A stretch of DNA of 64,000 bases from Candidatus Binatus sp. (GCF_036567905.1 NZ_DATCTO010000063.1:59384-123383); one strand, 5' to 3'. Shown: positions 8,522 to 17,502, numbered from the stretch's first letter. Notes: generated from the sequence alone by a model not told the origin. Made by a program: numbers and translations.

Positions 8522-8626
8522 GAATTTAACCCCCGGAGATTGCCGGCTGGCGATAGTTGAGCGGCAGTGTACGAGCGGTCCAATGCGAAGGCAAACAACA
8601 CTGCGCCGGCGGGAGGCGAGTGTGGC

Positions 8627-9673
8627 CTATTTTGTGGCAGGGGGCTGCATGAGCGTTGGCGGGAGAACCAGTTGGCCGGTCGCCAGCTCATGTTCGACTT
8701 GACGCGCGCGCTTCAGTGCGGCCGCGGAAATGCGCGATTCGAGCTTCGGGTTGAACACGACGCGCACCATCCCATCGTGCATTCCAAATTCCAGCATCCC
8801 CGGATGAAAGCGCTTGTCTTTGACCTCGGTTGCGATTTTCAGGAAAGCCAGCGGAGTCGAAGTCACCGCGCTGGCCAGGACGACGTCGGGGGCGACGCCG
8901 TTTTGGTTGTTAAATACGCCGAAGGCGAAGACGTGCGCTCGTGCGGCCGCAAGGAAGACGCCGAGGCCGGCTGCGTCAGCGTTGTGAATCAGCACGTCCG
9001 CACCCTGGCTGATTTGCGCCAGCGCCGCTTCCTTGGCCGCACCGACGTCGTCGAAATTGCCGGTATAGCTGATCAGAATGCGACCTTTGGGCTGTACTGA
9101 AAGAAAGCCCCGCTTGAAGCCCTCGAAGAACAATCGTATCGATGGCAGTTCTATACCGCCGACGGCGCCTACAACTCCGGTTTTCGAGACACCGGCTGCC
9201 AGCACGCCTTCCACGTAGGTTGCCTGATCGACATTGAAGGTTATCGACGCGACATTTGCGGACGACTCACTTCCCGAGCTGACCACAAAGCAGGTATTTG
9301 GAAAGCTTCGCGCTACCTCGATGGCGGAATCGGTGTACTCGAAACCGTGAGCGAAGATGAGGTCGAATCCGCGCGAGGCAAAATCGCGGAAAGCGTCCTC
9401 GAAGTCGGCGGGCGACTTGGTCTGCACCAGGGCGGTGTCGGCGCCGAGCCTGGTCTTGATGAGCTCGAGTCCTTCATACGCAGCCGCATTCCAGCCCGCG
9501 TCGCTAACCGGTCCGGGCGTGAGTAGCGCGACTCGAAATGCGGAATCGGAGGGATGCTTTGTACCAAGCGCGGGATGAGAGGTGCAGGCTCCAAGGACAC
9601 CTATCTGTAGGAGTGCGAGAGCTATCGCCGGAAATTTCCGTTTCAGATAAGTGCGAGGGTCTGCTGAATCCAT
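8627..9673 (-). CDS. BMP/PnrA-type substrate-binding lipoprotein
   Basis: 348 aa. The lipoprotein signal has the lipobox VLGAC (residues ~26-30). The mature part is the Bmp/PnrA domain: RVALLTPGPVSDAGWNAAAYEG, DLIFAHGFEYTDSAIEVAR and GADVLIHNADAAGLG. These proteins bind nucleosides or related purine compounds for ABC import. No permease or ATPase gene is adjacent. It lies 13 nt downstream of queC on the same strand, so a role in supplying deazapurines is an attractive inference only. Confidence 0.85.
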   Translation of the reverse strand: MDSADPRTYLKRKFPAIALALLQIGVLGACTSHPALGTKHPSDSAFRVALLTPGPVSDAGWNAAAYEGLELIKTRLGADTALVQTKSPADFEDAFRDFASRGFDLIFAHGFEYTDSAIEVARSFPNTCFVVSSGSESSANVASITFNVDQATYVEGVLAAGVSKTGVVGAVGGIELPSIRLFFEGFKRGFLSVQPKGRILISYTGNFDDVGAAKEAALAQISQGADVLIHNADAAGLGVFLAAARAHVFAFGVFNNQNGVAPDVVLASAVTSTPLAFLKIATEVKDKRFHPGMLEFGMHDGMVRVVFNPKLESRISAAALKRARQVEHELATGQLVLPPTLMQPPATK

Positions 9674-9686
9674 CCCTAAGACACCA

Positions 9687-10337
9687 TTAGCCGAGGTAAA
9701 CTGTGCGATCCGCTACGCCTGCGCTGCGAAAGGCAAGCTGACGCTCGCGGCATTTGTTGCATTGCCCGCAGTGCTGAGCGCCCTTTCTTGGCGCCATGCA
9801 GGTCAAGGTCAACTCGAGCGGCAGGTCCTTGAACATCCTGATCAGGTCGTCCTTATGCAGACCTCTCATCGGCGCCTCGACGATCACATTGTGCCCCAGT
9901 CCCATGCTTAGGGCGTGGGCGAAGCTATCGAAGAACTCAGGGGTGGCATCGGGAAAAGGGTTGCCGCCCAGCGATCCGATCGCGATGCGTGAGACGCCGT
10001 GCGTGCTGCCCCAAACCGCCGCCAACGCAATCAGTATGATGTTCCGCCCCGGCAGGTATGTGTTCTCGTCGGGCTCGTCGGCGCCGGGAACGCTCGCCCC
10101 CGACACGCTCCAGTGGTCGCCGTACAAGACGTCGGTGGGGGCGGAGAGCACCGTTATCGGCATCACGTTCGGGTTGTCGAGCGCGTCGAGGAAGGATTGA
10201 AGGCCGTTGAGCTCCATCTCTTCCCACGCAAAACCGCATCGCACGTAGATCGGGTAAACTTCGGCGGCGGTTGCCAATTTCGCGATCAAAACCGAGCTGT
10301 CCAGGCCACCGCTCGCCAGTACTGAAACCTTGTCCAA
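9687..10337 (-). CDS. queC: 7-cyano-7-deazaguanine synthase
   Basis: 216 aa from a TTG at 10337, preceded by GAGAGGG. Starting further upstream would add ~40 residues with no family similarity. The PP-loop motif SGGLDS is at the N terminus. A Zn-binding cluster near the C terminus (one Cys, then CGQCNKC) matches QueC. The enzyme converts 7-carboxy-7-deazaguanine to preQ0 in the queuosine pathway, using ATP and ammonia. No other queuosine gene is in the window. The following gene is a nucleoside-type binding lipoprotein. Confidence 0.88.
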   Translation of the reverse strand: MDKVSVLASGGLDSSVLIAKLATAAEVYPIYVRCGFAWEEMELNGLQSFLDALDNPNVMPITVLSAPTDVLYGDHWSVSGASVPGADEPDENTYLPGRNIILIALAAVWGSTHGVSRIAIGSLGGNPFPDATPEFFDSFAHALSMGLGHNVIVEAPMRGLHKDDLIRMFKDLPLELTLTCMAPRKGAQHCGQCNKCRERQLAFRSAGVADRTVYLG

Positions 10338-10544
10338 GCTGACCCTCTCTCTTCTCGTACTCTCTGGCACCCCAAGGATGCTCAGAGATATTCGCCAATC
10401 CGGCAAGCCCCTGTCCAGCCATACGACAGCAGCGCCGTTTCGACCGCCTCTCATCTTCACGTCATGTCACCCGGCCAAACTCTTGCAGACGCGTTTTCGA
10501 ACGTATGCACTTTTTCTCCAAATTTTGAGTAATCGGTTGTATTC

Positions 10545-10571
10545 TGCGGAATTTCTAGGTATTCTTCCGCA
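10545..10571. promoter_or_regulatory. Inverted repeat in the divergent queC / HTH-EIIA region
   Basis: Arms TGCGGAA (10545-10551) and TTCCGCA (10565-10571) are perfect inverted repeats with a 13-bp AT-rich spacer, in the AT-rich gap between divergent genes. This is the layout of an operator. The HTH-EIIA protein encoded next to it is a candidate binder (inference). Confidence 0.45.
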
Positions 10572-10632
10572 CGTGTCAAACATTGTCCGTAGGACGACGG
10601 AAGGCTCCCGCGAACCGGCAGCAGATAGGTTG

Positions 10633-11346
10633 ATGACTGTTCGCCAACTCGCCGCCTACCTGAACCTCAACGAGCGAACGGTGCTCAAGTTGGTCTCAGA
10701 GGGGGAGTTGCCCGGAGTCAAAATCGGAAATCAATGGCGCTTCCGCAAGGCGATGCTCGACGCTTGGCTCGACGATCAAATGCTGGGAGTCACGCCACGG
10801 AGCGTTGACGTTTCCAGAGCCGCGCCCGCGGCGCGCAGAATGCTGGACCTCGCGAGTTGCTTTCAGCCAAGCCATATAATTCCCGACCTGGAGGCCAACA
10901 CCAAGACCGGAGTCATCGAGGAGCTGGCGAATCTGGCCAGCCGGCTGAACTTGGTGAGAGACAAGACCTGGTTCGTCGGCGCTCTTATCGAGCGCGAGAA
11001 TATCATGCCGAGCGCGACCGGTAACGGACTCGCTTTCCTGCACACGCTCAATCGCCATCCCGACCACATAGTCAAACCGTTCATGATCTTGGGCCGATCG
11101 CGCGGCGGCGTCGATTTCGACGCTCTCGACGGCAAGCCCACTCATCTGTTCTTCGTCCTCGGCCTTAAGTATCACGAACTGCACCTGCCATGGCTGGCAA
11201 AGCTGCCGCAGATGTGTTCGCGGCCCGAAACGCTGCGAACTTTGATGGCCGCCGTCACCGCCGACTCAATCTTCGCGGCCCTCGCTGACGCCGAGCGTGA
11301 TTTGGTCACCTCGGCGGCAATTGAGGCCCCGGGGAAACTGCCGTGA
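10633..11346 (+). CDS. HTH DNA-binding domain fused to PTS EIIA-like domain
   Basis: 237 aa from ATG 10633. A GTG at 10573 is possible but would sit directly after the inverted repeat. Residues 1-50 are an excisionase-type HTH (MTVRQLAAYLNLNERTVLKL, then PGVKIGNQWRF). Residues ~75-235 form a PTS_EIIA type-2 domain, with the phospho-acceptor His at about 137 (GLAFLH aligned to the usual IALPH). This looks like a transcription factor whose activity is set by PtsN/PTSNtr-type phosphorylation or its mimic. No EI/HPr gene is in the window. Confidence 0.8.
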   Translation: MTVRQLAAYLNLNERTVLKLVSEGELPGVKIGNQWRFRKAMLDAWLDDQMLGVTPRSVDVSRAAPAARRMLDLASCFQPSHIIPDLEANTKTGVIEELANLASRLNLVRDKTWFVGALIERENIMPSATGNGLAFLHTLNRHPDHIVKPFMILGRSRGGVDFDALDGKPTHLFFVLGLKYHELHLPWLAKLPQMCSRPETLRTLMAAVTADSIFAALADAERDLVTSAAIEAPGKLP

Positions 11347-11548
11347 CCAACCGCAGTCAGCTTGCTGCGTCCTCCACCAGAAACCGCGGACTTCTTCGGC
11401 TGGGTTTGCGGGGAGCCCTCAGGGCCGGATTGGAGCAGAACCGGCCAGCCGGGTGCCCCTCATACGATTCGTATTTCAGAAATTTCCGCGCTTGGCTGAA
11501 AATCATTGATGATTGATGTAAGAACTGAGGTGGAGGGAAGGCTACCAA

Positions 11549-11956
11549 ATGGAAGTTCATAGGATCTGCGAACTTAGTCCAGGTACTCCTGTCTGGGTCT
11601 GGATCGTCCGCGTAGGCAAAGGCAGGTGGTGGCCCGGTTCCGTGCTCTCCATCGCTGCCCGAAAGCCCTTTCCGGTAATCAATACCCGCTTCGAGTGTCG
11701 CTCGGTCGGAAAAAACGGAATCGACGGACCTGTCTTCGTTGGCATCAGCACCACCCGAATGCGTTATCTTGAACTCCGCGACACCCAGCTCAAAGGTGAC
11801 GATCGGCCCAATTTTGCTCCGAGCGCGGTCTTCGCCAAACCTGAGCCAACAGACGCCGGACCCAACGACACACAGCCTGCGAACATAATGGCTTCAGATG
11901 CTCAAGTGTCAGTGGCAACCGGCGTTAAGAAGTCTCGATCGAGAAAAAAGACCTAA
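11549..11956 (+). CDS. Small protein with PWWP/Tudor-like segment and basic tail
   Basis: 135 aa, start preceded by a strong GGAGGGAAGG. Residues ~10-70 contain GTPVWVWIVRVGKGRWWPGS followed by beta-strand-like segments, reminiscent of the PWWP/Tudor royal family (GxxVWAK...WWPA). The C terminus is disordered and ends in KKSRSRKKT, suggesting nucleic-acid contact. The family assignment is by pattern only. No neighbour suggests a pathway. Confidence 0.6.
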   Translation: MEVHRICELSPGTPVWVWIVRVGKGRWWPGSVLSIAARKPFPVINTRFECRSVGKNGIDGPVFVGISTTRMRYLELRDTQLKGDDRPNFAPSAVFAKPEPTDAGPNDTQPANIMASDAQVSVATGVKKSRSRKKT

Positions 11957-12445
11957 GCCGCAAATCCAACCAAGGATCAGGCTGCCGTCGCGATTGAATC
12001 ATGAAGCGAACGGCAAGCAACAAGCTTGCTTGATATTGTTGCGCTGAGCACAAAGATTGCGCGACAAGCCGAATGAACGCGCGTCCCGCAGCATCAATCG
12101 GAATCATCCCAATCCCGGAGTGACGCGGTCGGATACACAATGAGACGCGGCGGCTGATCGCATGATCCGCCGCCGGCGAATCGGACTTACTCCGGAAAAT
12201 CCTGTCGGCGCTGCTAATTCCGTCATCGCCAGACTCTCATCGAAGCGGTGGCACGCAATTGGCTATGACCGTGAACACGGCGGCGCGCCCGATCACGAAG
12301 GAGTCATCGCCGGGAACGGCTGAACGAGGATGTGCAAGAGAATCCGGTGAGACACTATCAACCCCCAATCCGCGCGCCGCGCTTCGGTTGTTTATCCAGG
12401 CGAAGCACCGGAACGCAAAGTGCGCAATGGTCACATACTCCACCC
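11957..12445. other. Intergenic region upstream of the TetR gene
   Basis: No gene, RNA or repeat could be supported. The open frame that runs through it is an upstream extension of the TetR frame with no conserved content. Confidence 0.5.
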
Positions 12446-12477
12446 TTGACAATGACCGACGCATCAGTCATTATAAT
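12446..12477 (+). promoter_or_regulatory. Promoter with palindromic operator of the TetR gene
   Basis: A consensus -35 (TTGACA, 12446-12451) is followed 17 bp later by CATTAT (12469-12474). TATAAT lies 3 bp further on, at a less favourable 20-bp spacing. An inverted repeat AATGAC-N10-GTCATT (12451-12456 and 12467-12472) fills the space between the two elements, the classic position for TetR autorepression. The -10 is so close to ATG 12481 that the transcript may be leaderless. Confidence 0.6.
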
Positions 12478-12480
12478 CCA

Positions 12481-13158
12481 ATGCCGCTGATTTCAGCCTT
12501 GAATCGGGAAAGCCACTCGGAGAGTCGGCGTGAGCAACTGGCCCACGCGGCGCTCGAGGTCTTCGCCCGAAAGGGTATTGACGAAGCCACCGTCAGCGAT
12601 ATTACGTCTGAGGCCGGGCTGGGAAAGGGTACCTTTTATCTCTACTTCGAGAACAAGGACGCCATCATCGACGAATTAGTGCAGCGGTTCACCCTGCTGC
12701 CCGACGAGAGGAGGCTCTTGGAACAGTTCGCCGGAGCCCCGCTGCGCGACATTCTCGCTCGGGCGGTGTCGGGGATGTTGGACGCATTCAGGGTGAAGGC
12801 CGCACGGACGCCGAACATTCTATGGCAGTTGGCTCTCCGTAGCTCGAATGGCCGCACTTTGATGGAGCACGTCTTGATCGAGGGTAACGAGCTTCTCGCG
12901 GGCCAATTGCGTGACAGGGTCAAGGCCGGTGAATTGCGCCCGATCGACGAGTTCGTCGCGGCGCGTTGCCTAATCGGGATGGTTTTGATCTTCATCCTGA
13001 CCGAGGAGGTGATGGGCGGCAGTCAGGCGCATCCGCTCGCGGAAGAAACGATCATTTCCGGAATTGCGGATCTGTTTCTGCGCGGCGTGCTTGCGCCTCA
13101 GCCGAGCCCCGGGCGGTCGGGCACAACGGGCGGATCCTTTCCGCGCGGCGCCGATTAG
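12481..13158 (+). CDS. TetR/AcrR family regulator
   Basis: 225 aa. The N-terminal HTH spans residues ~10-60 (ALEVFARKGIDEATVSDITS, then GLGKGTFYLYFENKDAI). The C-terminal helical domain is variable and gives no ligand hint. The start at 12481 is fixed by the promoter and palindrome immediately upstream. The gene precedes the CrtI/SCP2 genes on the same strand (173-nt gap) and is their most likely local regulator. It may also act on the palindromes at 17.65-17.76 kb, but those differ in sequence from its own operator. Confidence 0.9.
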   Translation: MPLISALNRESHSESRREQLAHAALEVFARKGIDEATVSDITSEAGLGKGTFYLYFENKDAIIDELVQRFTLLPDERRLLEQFAGAPLRDILARAVSGMLDAFRVKAARTPNILWQLALRSSNGRTLMEHVLIEGNELLAGQLRDRVKAGELRPIDEFVAARCLIGMVLIFILTEEVMGGSQAHPLAEETIISGIADLFLRGVLAPQPSPGRSGTTGGSFPRGAD

Positions 13159-13330
13159 GCGACCGGTAGTATGGGTAGTGCTTGTGACTCGCTGTGCTGC
13201 ATGATCGGGTGCCGCCCCTACCCCTTCGGAAACGTCAGCAAGCGGGCGAATTCAAATGGCACGCAAGGTGCGTTTACGTATGCGGCCACAGCGGGGCAGA
13301 TTGCCGTGAATCGATTGGGAGGGGATCGCT

Positions 13331-14923
13331 ATGCCTGATGCAACTTACGACGCCATCATAATCGGTGCGGGTCACAACGGGATGGCGCTCGCCGGCTACC
13401 TGGCGAAAGCCGGATGGAGCGTTGGCGTTTTCGAGAAGCGCACTGAGGAAGGCGGCGCCCTCTGCACCGAGGAACTGACGCAGCCGGGCTTCCTGCACAA
13501 CGTTCACGCGAATTATCACACCCTGGTCGGCATCTGCCCCGTTTACGACGACCTCGAGCTGGTCAGCCGCCATGGGCTTCGTTACGTGCAGCCACCGGTG
13601 CAAATGGCAAGCGTGTTTCAGGACGGTACGGCGCTGGTGGTGCATACCGATCTGGACAAGACCTGCGAATCGGTCGCGCGTTTTTCGCGCAAGGACGCTG
13701 ACACTTTTCGCGCGGTCTACGAGGAAGCGCGCGGCTACCGCGACCTGATTTTGCGCACGCTGATGTATTCGCCGCCGACTTCGATGAAGGAGATCACCAA
13801 GGCGCTGGTGGCCTGGGGCGTCGAGGAAAAGAGCAAGTATCTGAGCGTTCATTTGCGCCATCAGACGATCAACGAATTCCTCGACCACCATTTCGAGAAC
13901 GATCGAGTCAAGGCTCATCTCTCATTTCACGCGTCGCTGGCGGGCTACGCGACCGATCGCCGGGGGCTGGCAGTTTCGTTCCCGCTGCTGCTGAGCAAGA
14001 TCGACAACTGGCACATCTGCATTGGCGGTTCGCACGCGCTGGCCCATTCACTGTGGGAAGCGCTCGCGCAAGCCGGTGGGCGCGTTTTCCTGAATCATGG
14101 CGTCGAGAAGATTATCGTCGAGAACGGAAAAGCAGTCGGCGTCCGCCTCGAAGATGGCAGCGAAGTGCGCGCGAGGCGTCTGGTGGCGAGTTCCATCAGC
14201 CTCGAGCAGACTTTCTTCCAGATGATCGGGCGCGAGAACCTGCCCGCTCCGCTGGCCGCCGAAATCGAGCACTTCCCGCATATGGATTCGACCTTCTTCA
14301 GCGTCCATCTTGCGATGTCGAAGCTTCCCGAGTATCGCGCGGCGTCATTTGATCCCGATGTCAACCGGGCCTGGGTGGTCAACCTCGGCTACGAAAATCA
14401 GAAGCAGTTCAATGACGATTGGCGCGACGTGCGCGCCGGCAAACTTCTCAATCCGCGGCCCAACGCCGCGGTCAACTCGCTCTACGATCCGACCGACGCG
14501 CCCCCCGGATGCTACACCGGCCTGCTGCGCCAGATGGCGGCCTACAACCTCGCCAAGGGTGGTCCGCAGGAATGGGACAAGGTGGCGCGCGAGTACGGCC
14601 AGCGCTGCATCGAGGTCTGGAAGGCCGCCGCGCCCAACCTGACCGATGATTCCTTCATCGAGTGGGCGACCTATACGCCGCTGGACATCACGCGGCGGAT
14701 GCCGAATATGGTTCAGGCCGACTGGATCGGCGGGCTGATCGATCTCGACAACATGCTGGACCATCGCCCCGGCCCGATTCTTTCAGAGTATCGGACTCCG
14801 ATCGGGAATCTGTACATGTGCGGCGCCACGCAGCATCCCCACGGGTTCGTGACCTTCGCGCCGGCCTACAACGCACTGGAGATTATCGCGCAGGATCAGC
14901 ACGTCGAACGCTGGTGGAAATGA
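13331..14923 (+). CDS. CrtI/phytoene-desaturase-like FAD oxidoreductase 1
   Basis: 530 aa. The N-terminal dinucleotide motif is AIIIGAGHNGMALAGYLAKA, followed by the acidic strand-2 end VFEKR and GGALCTEE. The C-terminal FAD-binding segment is YMCGATQHPHGFVTFAPAYN. A strong GGGAGGGG precedes the ATG. These enzymes carry out FAD-dependent desaturation, saturation or isomerisation of isoprenoid or lipid-like molecules. No phytoene synthase is present, so carotenoid synthesis cannot be claimed. The stop overlaps the next (SCP2-like) start by 4 nt. Confidence 0.88.
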   Translation: MPDATYDAIIIGAGHNGMALAGYLAKAGWSVGVFEKRTEEGGALCTEELTQPGFLHNVHANYHTLVGICPVYDDLELVSRHGLRYVQPPVQMASVFQDGTALVVHTDLDKTCESVARFSRKDADTFRAVYEEARGYRDLILRTLMYSPPTSMKEITKALVAWGVEEKSKYLSVHLRHQTINEFLDHHFENDRVKAHLSFHASLAGYATDRRGLAVSFPLLLSKIDNWHICIGGSHALAHSLWEALAQAGGRVFLNHGVEKIIVENGKAVGVRLEDGSEVRARRLVASSISLEQTFFQMIGRENLPAPLAAEIEHFPHMDSTFFSVHLAMSKLPEYRAASFDPDVNRAWVVNLGYENQKQFNDDWRDVRAGKLLNPRPNAAVNSLYDPTDAPPGCYTGLLRQMAAYNLAKGGPQEWDKVAREYGQRCIEVWKAAAPNLTDDSFIEWATYTPLDITRRMPNMVQADWIGGLIDLDNMLDHRPGPILSEYRTPIGNLYMCGATQHPHGFVTFAPAYNALEIIAQDQHVERWWK

Positions 14924-15327
14924 CCGCTATCGCAGATATCCCGGTGCGACTCGATGACGACGCGACCAGCGGGCTCGCCTCGATCGTGCAGCAGTTCCTC
15001 GAGCAGCAACTCGCCGATTCGACGCGGCGGCGAGTACGCGCGTCGCGATTGCATGGCCGCCTCGGACTGACCGCGACTGATTACGATGCTTCGGTGACGG
15101 TGGATTTTCGGGGCGATGAGATCGCGATTAGCGACGGCCGCGCGGGGCCGTTCGACGCCACCATCGCGGGTTCGTACCAGTCGCTGACCAAGCTGCTGCA
15201 GGGCCGCAGCAATCCGCTGATCGAGCATCTTCGAGGCCGCCTGAAAGTCACCTCGCGAATCGGCAATCTTTTTTTTCCACTGCGGGTTCATCGGCTGATG
15301 AAGCTCGCCCCTGAGGGCAACCATTAG
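14920..15327 (+). CDS. SCP2-like sterol/lipid-binding protein 1
   Basis: 135 aa with an ATG overlapping the preceding stop (ATGA). The pattern of a small SCP2-type domain (PF02036) is visible: VTVDFRGDEIAISDGRAGPF, then a hydrophobic central segment (SYQSLTKLLQGRSNPL) and LKVTSRIGNLFFPLRVHRLM. Such proteins hold acyl or sterol-like ligands. Its translational coupling to a CrtI-like flavoprotein suggests it presents the hydrophobic substrate (inference). Confidence 0.65.
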   Translation: MTAIADIPVRLDDDATSGLASIVQQFLEQQLADSTRRRVRASRLHGRLGLTATDYDASVTVDFRGDEIAISDGRAGPFDATIAGSYQSLTKLLQGRSNPLIEHLRGRLKVTSRIGNLFFPLRVHRLMKLAPEGNH

Positions 15328-15336
15328 GAGGGCCGC

Positions 15337-16950
15337 ATGCCAGACGCATCTTATGACGCGGTAATTATCGGAGCGGGCCACAACGGTCTGTGCCTCGGCG
15401 CCTATCTAGCGCGCGCAGGCTTGAAAGTCGGGATATTCGAGCGGCGCCACGACGAAGGCGGCGGCGCACACACCGATGAGGCGACCGTTCCCGGCTTCTG
15501 GCACAACCTCCATGCCCAGTACATGGAGTTCATCGAGATGATGCCCTTCTATCGCGACTTCGACCTGCCCAGCTTCGGGGCCCGGGTGATCAAGCCGGAT
15601 GCGCAGGTCGGAATTACCTTTGCCGATGGCAGGCCGCCGCTAGTCATCTACCGGCCCGAACTCGCGGAAAAGACTCATGCGAGTATCGCCCATTACTCGC
15701 GCCGCGACGCCGATACTTTCGCTGCGATCCGCGGCAAGGTGCTGGCGGCCAACGATTACATCTCGGCGATGCTCTACAGCCCGCCCTCGTCCGAGCTGCA
15801 GCTCGAGGGGGGGCGCGGCGAAGCGATCATGGGCCGGCTGCTGCAGCTTTGGGTTGACCTCGGGTTCCAGCCGCAAGAGATGAACAAGTGCCCGAAAGTG
15901 CTGATCGATGAGGTTTTCGAGTCGACCGAGCTGCGCGCGACCCTGTATCGCCAGTGCGTGGAATGGGGCGCGAACCTGCACACCGCCGACGGCTTTGGAT
16001 TCGTGATGTGCGTGATCTGGCTGTGCGCGAATCACTACATGTCGATCGGCGGGACGCATACGCTGGCGCATGCGATGGCGAGCGCGGCGCTTGCGGCGGG
16101 CGCGGACCTTCGGTACAACAGCCCGGTCGTCGAGATTCTGAATTCAGGCGGACGCGCAACCGGCGTGCGGCTCAAGGACGGGCGCACCGTCGAGGCGCGC
16201 AAACTGGTCGCCTCCAACGCCGATCCGAAAACCACCTTCGTCGACCTCATCGGCTGGGACAAGCTCAGCGATTTCCGAAAAGAGCGGATGGCGAACTGGC
16301 GGTTTGGACCTGAGCACGTGCTCGGCACGCCGTCGTTCGCGTTGCGCACGGCGCCCGACTACAAATCCGCGCGCCATAATCCCGACATCAACAAGTGCTT
16401 CTACACCATCGTCGGATTCGAAAATGCCCAACAGGTTTCCGACTATATCCTGCAGGCCTACGGCGGCCAGATTCCCGACCGGCCCGGCGCCGGCACCTGG
16501 GTCAATTCGCTGTGGGACCCCAGCCAGGCGCCGGCGGGGATGCAGACGATGAACGGCTGGTTCTTTTTCCCGAAAGCTTCGTGCCTCAGCGCGCAGGAAT
16601 GGGACAATGTCCGGCGCGACTACAACGGAAAATTCCTGGAGCTCTGGAGCACTTACGCTCCCAACATGACGCGCGCCAATGTAATCGCCGACAAGCTTTA
16701 CGTGTCGCTCGACATGGAGCGCCGGATGGCGATGCCCGAGGGCGATTTCTCGCACGGCCGGCTCAGCATTATGAATCCCGGGATGCCGCGGGCGCACATC
16801 TATCGCAGCGAGATTGAAGGACTCTACATGTGCGGCGCGTCCGCGGGCGGCGGCGGAATCAGCGCGGCCGGCGGCTACAACGCATACAAGGTCATTGCAA
16901 ACGACTATGGCCTGCCCAAGCAGTGGCAGCGGGAAAATCGGCTCTATTAA
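15337..16950 (+). CDS. CrtI/phytoene-desaturase-like FAD oxidoreductase 2
   Basis: 537 aa, ATG preceded by TAGGAGGG. The same architecture as the 13331 gene: AVIIGAGHNGLCLGAYLARA at the N terminus, then IFERRHDEGGGAHTDE, and a C-terminal YMCGASAGGGGISAAGGYNA flavin segment. Several cysteine/aromatic stretches in the middle (FVMCVIWLCANHYMSIGG) differ from copy 1. The two are clearly paralogous but diverged, so they may act on successive steps or form a heteromer. Confidence 0.88.
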   Translation: MPDASYDAVIIGAGHNGLCLGAYLARAGLKVGIFERRHDEGGGAHTDEATVPGFWHNLHAQYMEFIEMMPFYRDFDLPSFGARVIKPDAQVGITFADGRPPLVIYRPELAEKTHASIAHYSRRDADTFAAIRGKVLAANDYISAMLYSPPSSELQLEGGRGEAIMGRLLQLWVDLGFQPQEMNKCPKVLIDEVFESTELRATLYRQCVEWGANLHTADGFGFVMCVIWLCANHYMSIGGTHTLAHAMASAALAAGADLRYNSPVVEILNSGGRATGVRLKDGRTVEARKLVASNADPKTTFVDLIGWDKLSDFRKERMANWRFGPEHVLGTPSFALRTAPDYKSARHNPDINKCFYTIVGFENAQQVSDYILQAYGGQIPDRPGAGTWVNSLWDPSQAPAGMQTMNGWFFFPKASCLSAQEWDNVRRDYNGKFLELWSTYAPNMTRANVIADKLYVSLDMERRMAMPEGDFSHGRLSIMNPGMPRAHIYRSEIEGLYMCGASAGGGGISAAGGYNAYKVIANDYGLPKQWQRENRLY

Positions 16951-16979
16951 GAGAACCGGACCGGCCGGAGAGGATTATC

Positions 16980-17453
16980 ATGCCTGCGATTTACACAACC
17001 GAATGGTACGAGGCGATCAAAAAACTCCTCAACGAAAATCCGAAAGTCGATAAAAATTCCCCGCGTGGCACCTTCCACGTGCTGGCGAAGATTGTCGGCG
17101 ACGCGCGCTCGCTCTATCTCCCGGCCGGCGAGCTGCGCAACTTCGTGGTGTTGTTCACCGACGGCAAATGTCTCGAGTATCGGCAAGCCGACGCGCCACC
17201 GCCGCGCAAGGATTTCGAGTTCATCTTCGAACTCCCCGCATCGGTATTCGAAGAGGTCGCGGCTGGACAGATCGATCTCATCGACGCGGGGCTGAAGGGC
17301 AGGATCAAAATCACCGGGGACATGCGAATCCTGATCAGGCATGCCGAGTTGGTAAACGAGATCTACGGCGCGTTCGCGCGCGAAGTCGAAACGCTTTGGC
17401 CCAAGGGCAAACCCGGCTCCGCAGGCGCGGTTCCTGGGCCGGCCGGCCGCTAG
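16980..17453 (+). CDS. SCP2-like sterol/lipid-binding protein 2
   Basis: 157 aa, ATG 16980 preceded by GGAGAGGATT. Central features resemble SCP2 domains: RNFVVLFTDGKCLEYRQA, DFEFIFELPASVFEEVAAGQ, GLKGRIKITGDMRILIRH. The C-terminal tail is Gly/Pro rich. As with the first pair, it follows a CrtI-like gene, giving an oxidoreductase-carrier arrangement repeated twice. A terminator hairpin closes the unit 21 nt downstream. Confidence 0.7.
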   Translation: MPAIYTTEWYEAIKKLLNENPKVDKNSPRGTFHVLAKIVGDARSLYLPAGELRNFVVLFTDGKCLEYRQADAPPPRKDFEFIFELPASVFEEVAAGQIDLIDAGLKGRIKITGDMRILIRHAELVNEIYGAFAREVETLWPKGKPGSAGAVPGPAGR

Positions 17454-17473
17454 ATTCAGGCATCTGCGACTGG

Positions 17474-17502
17474 AAACCGCGGCATACCTCTGCCGCGGTT
17501 TT
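17474..17502 (+). terminator. Rho-independent-type terminator
   Basis: AACCGCGGCA (17475-17484) and TGCCGCGGTT (17491-17500) form a perfect 10-bp stem (11 bp with the flanking A-T) around a 6-nt loop, followed by a short T run. It lies just after the second SCP2-like gene. Confidence 0.7.

Noticed and set aside
12446..12477. TATAAT (12472-12477) as the -10 paired with TTGACA
   Set aside because: The 20-bp spacing is too long. CATTAT at 17 bp is preferred, though both are possible.
13331..16950. Carotenoid biosynthesis from the two CrtI-like genes
   Set aside because: No phytoene synthase or cyclase is present and SCP2-like carriers are interleaved; the family also includes retinol-saturase-like and other lipid enzymes.
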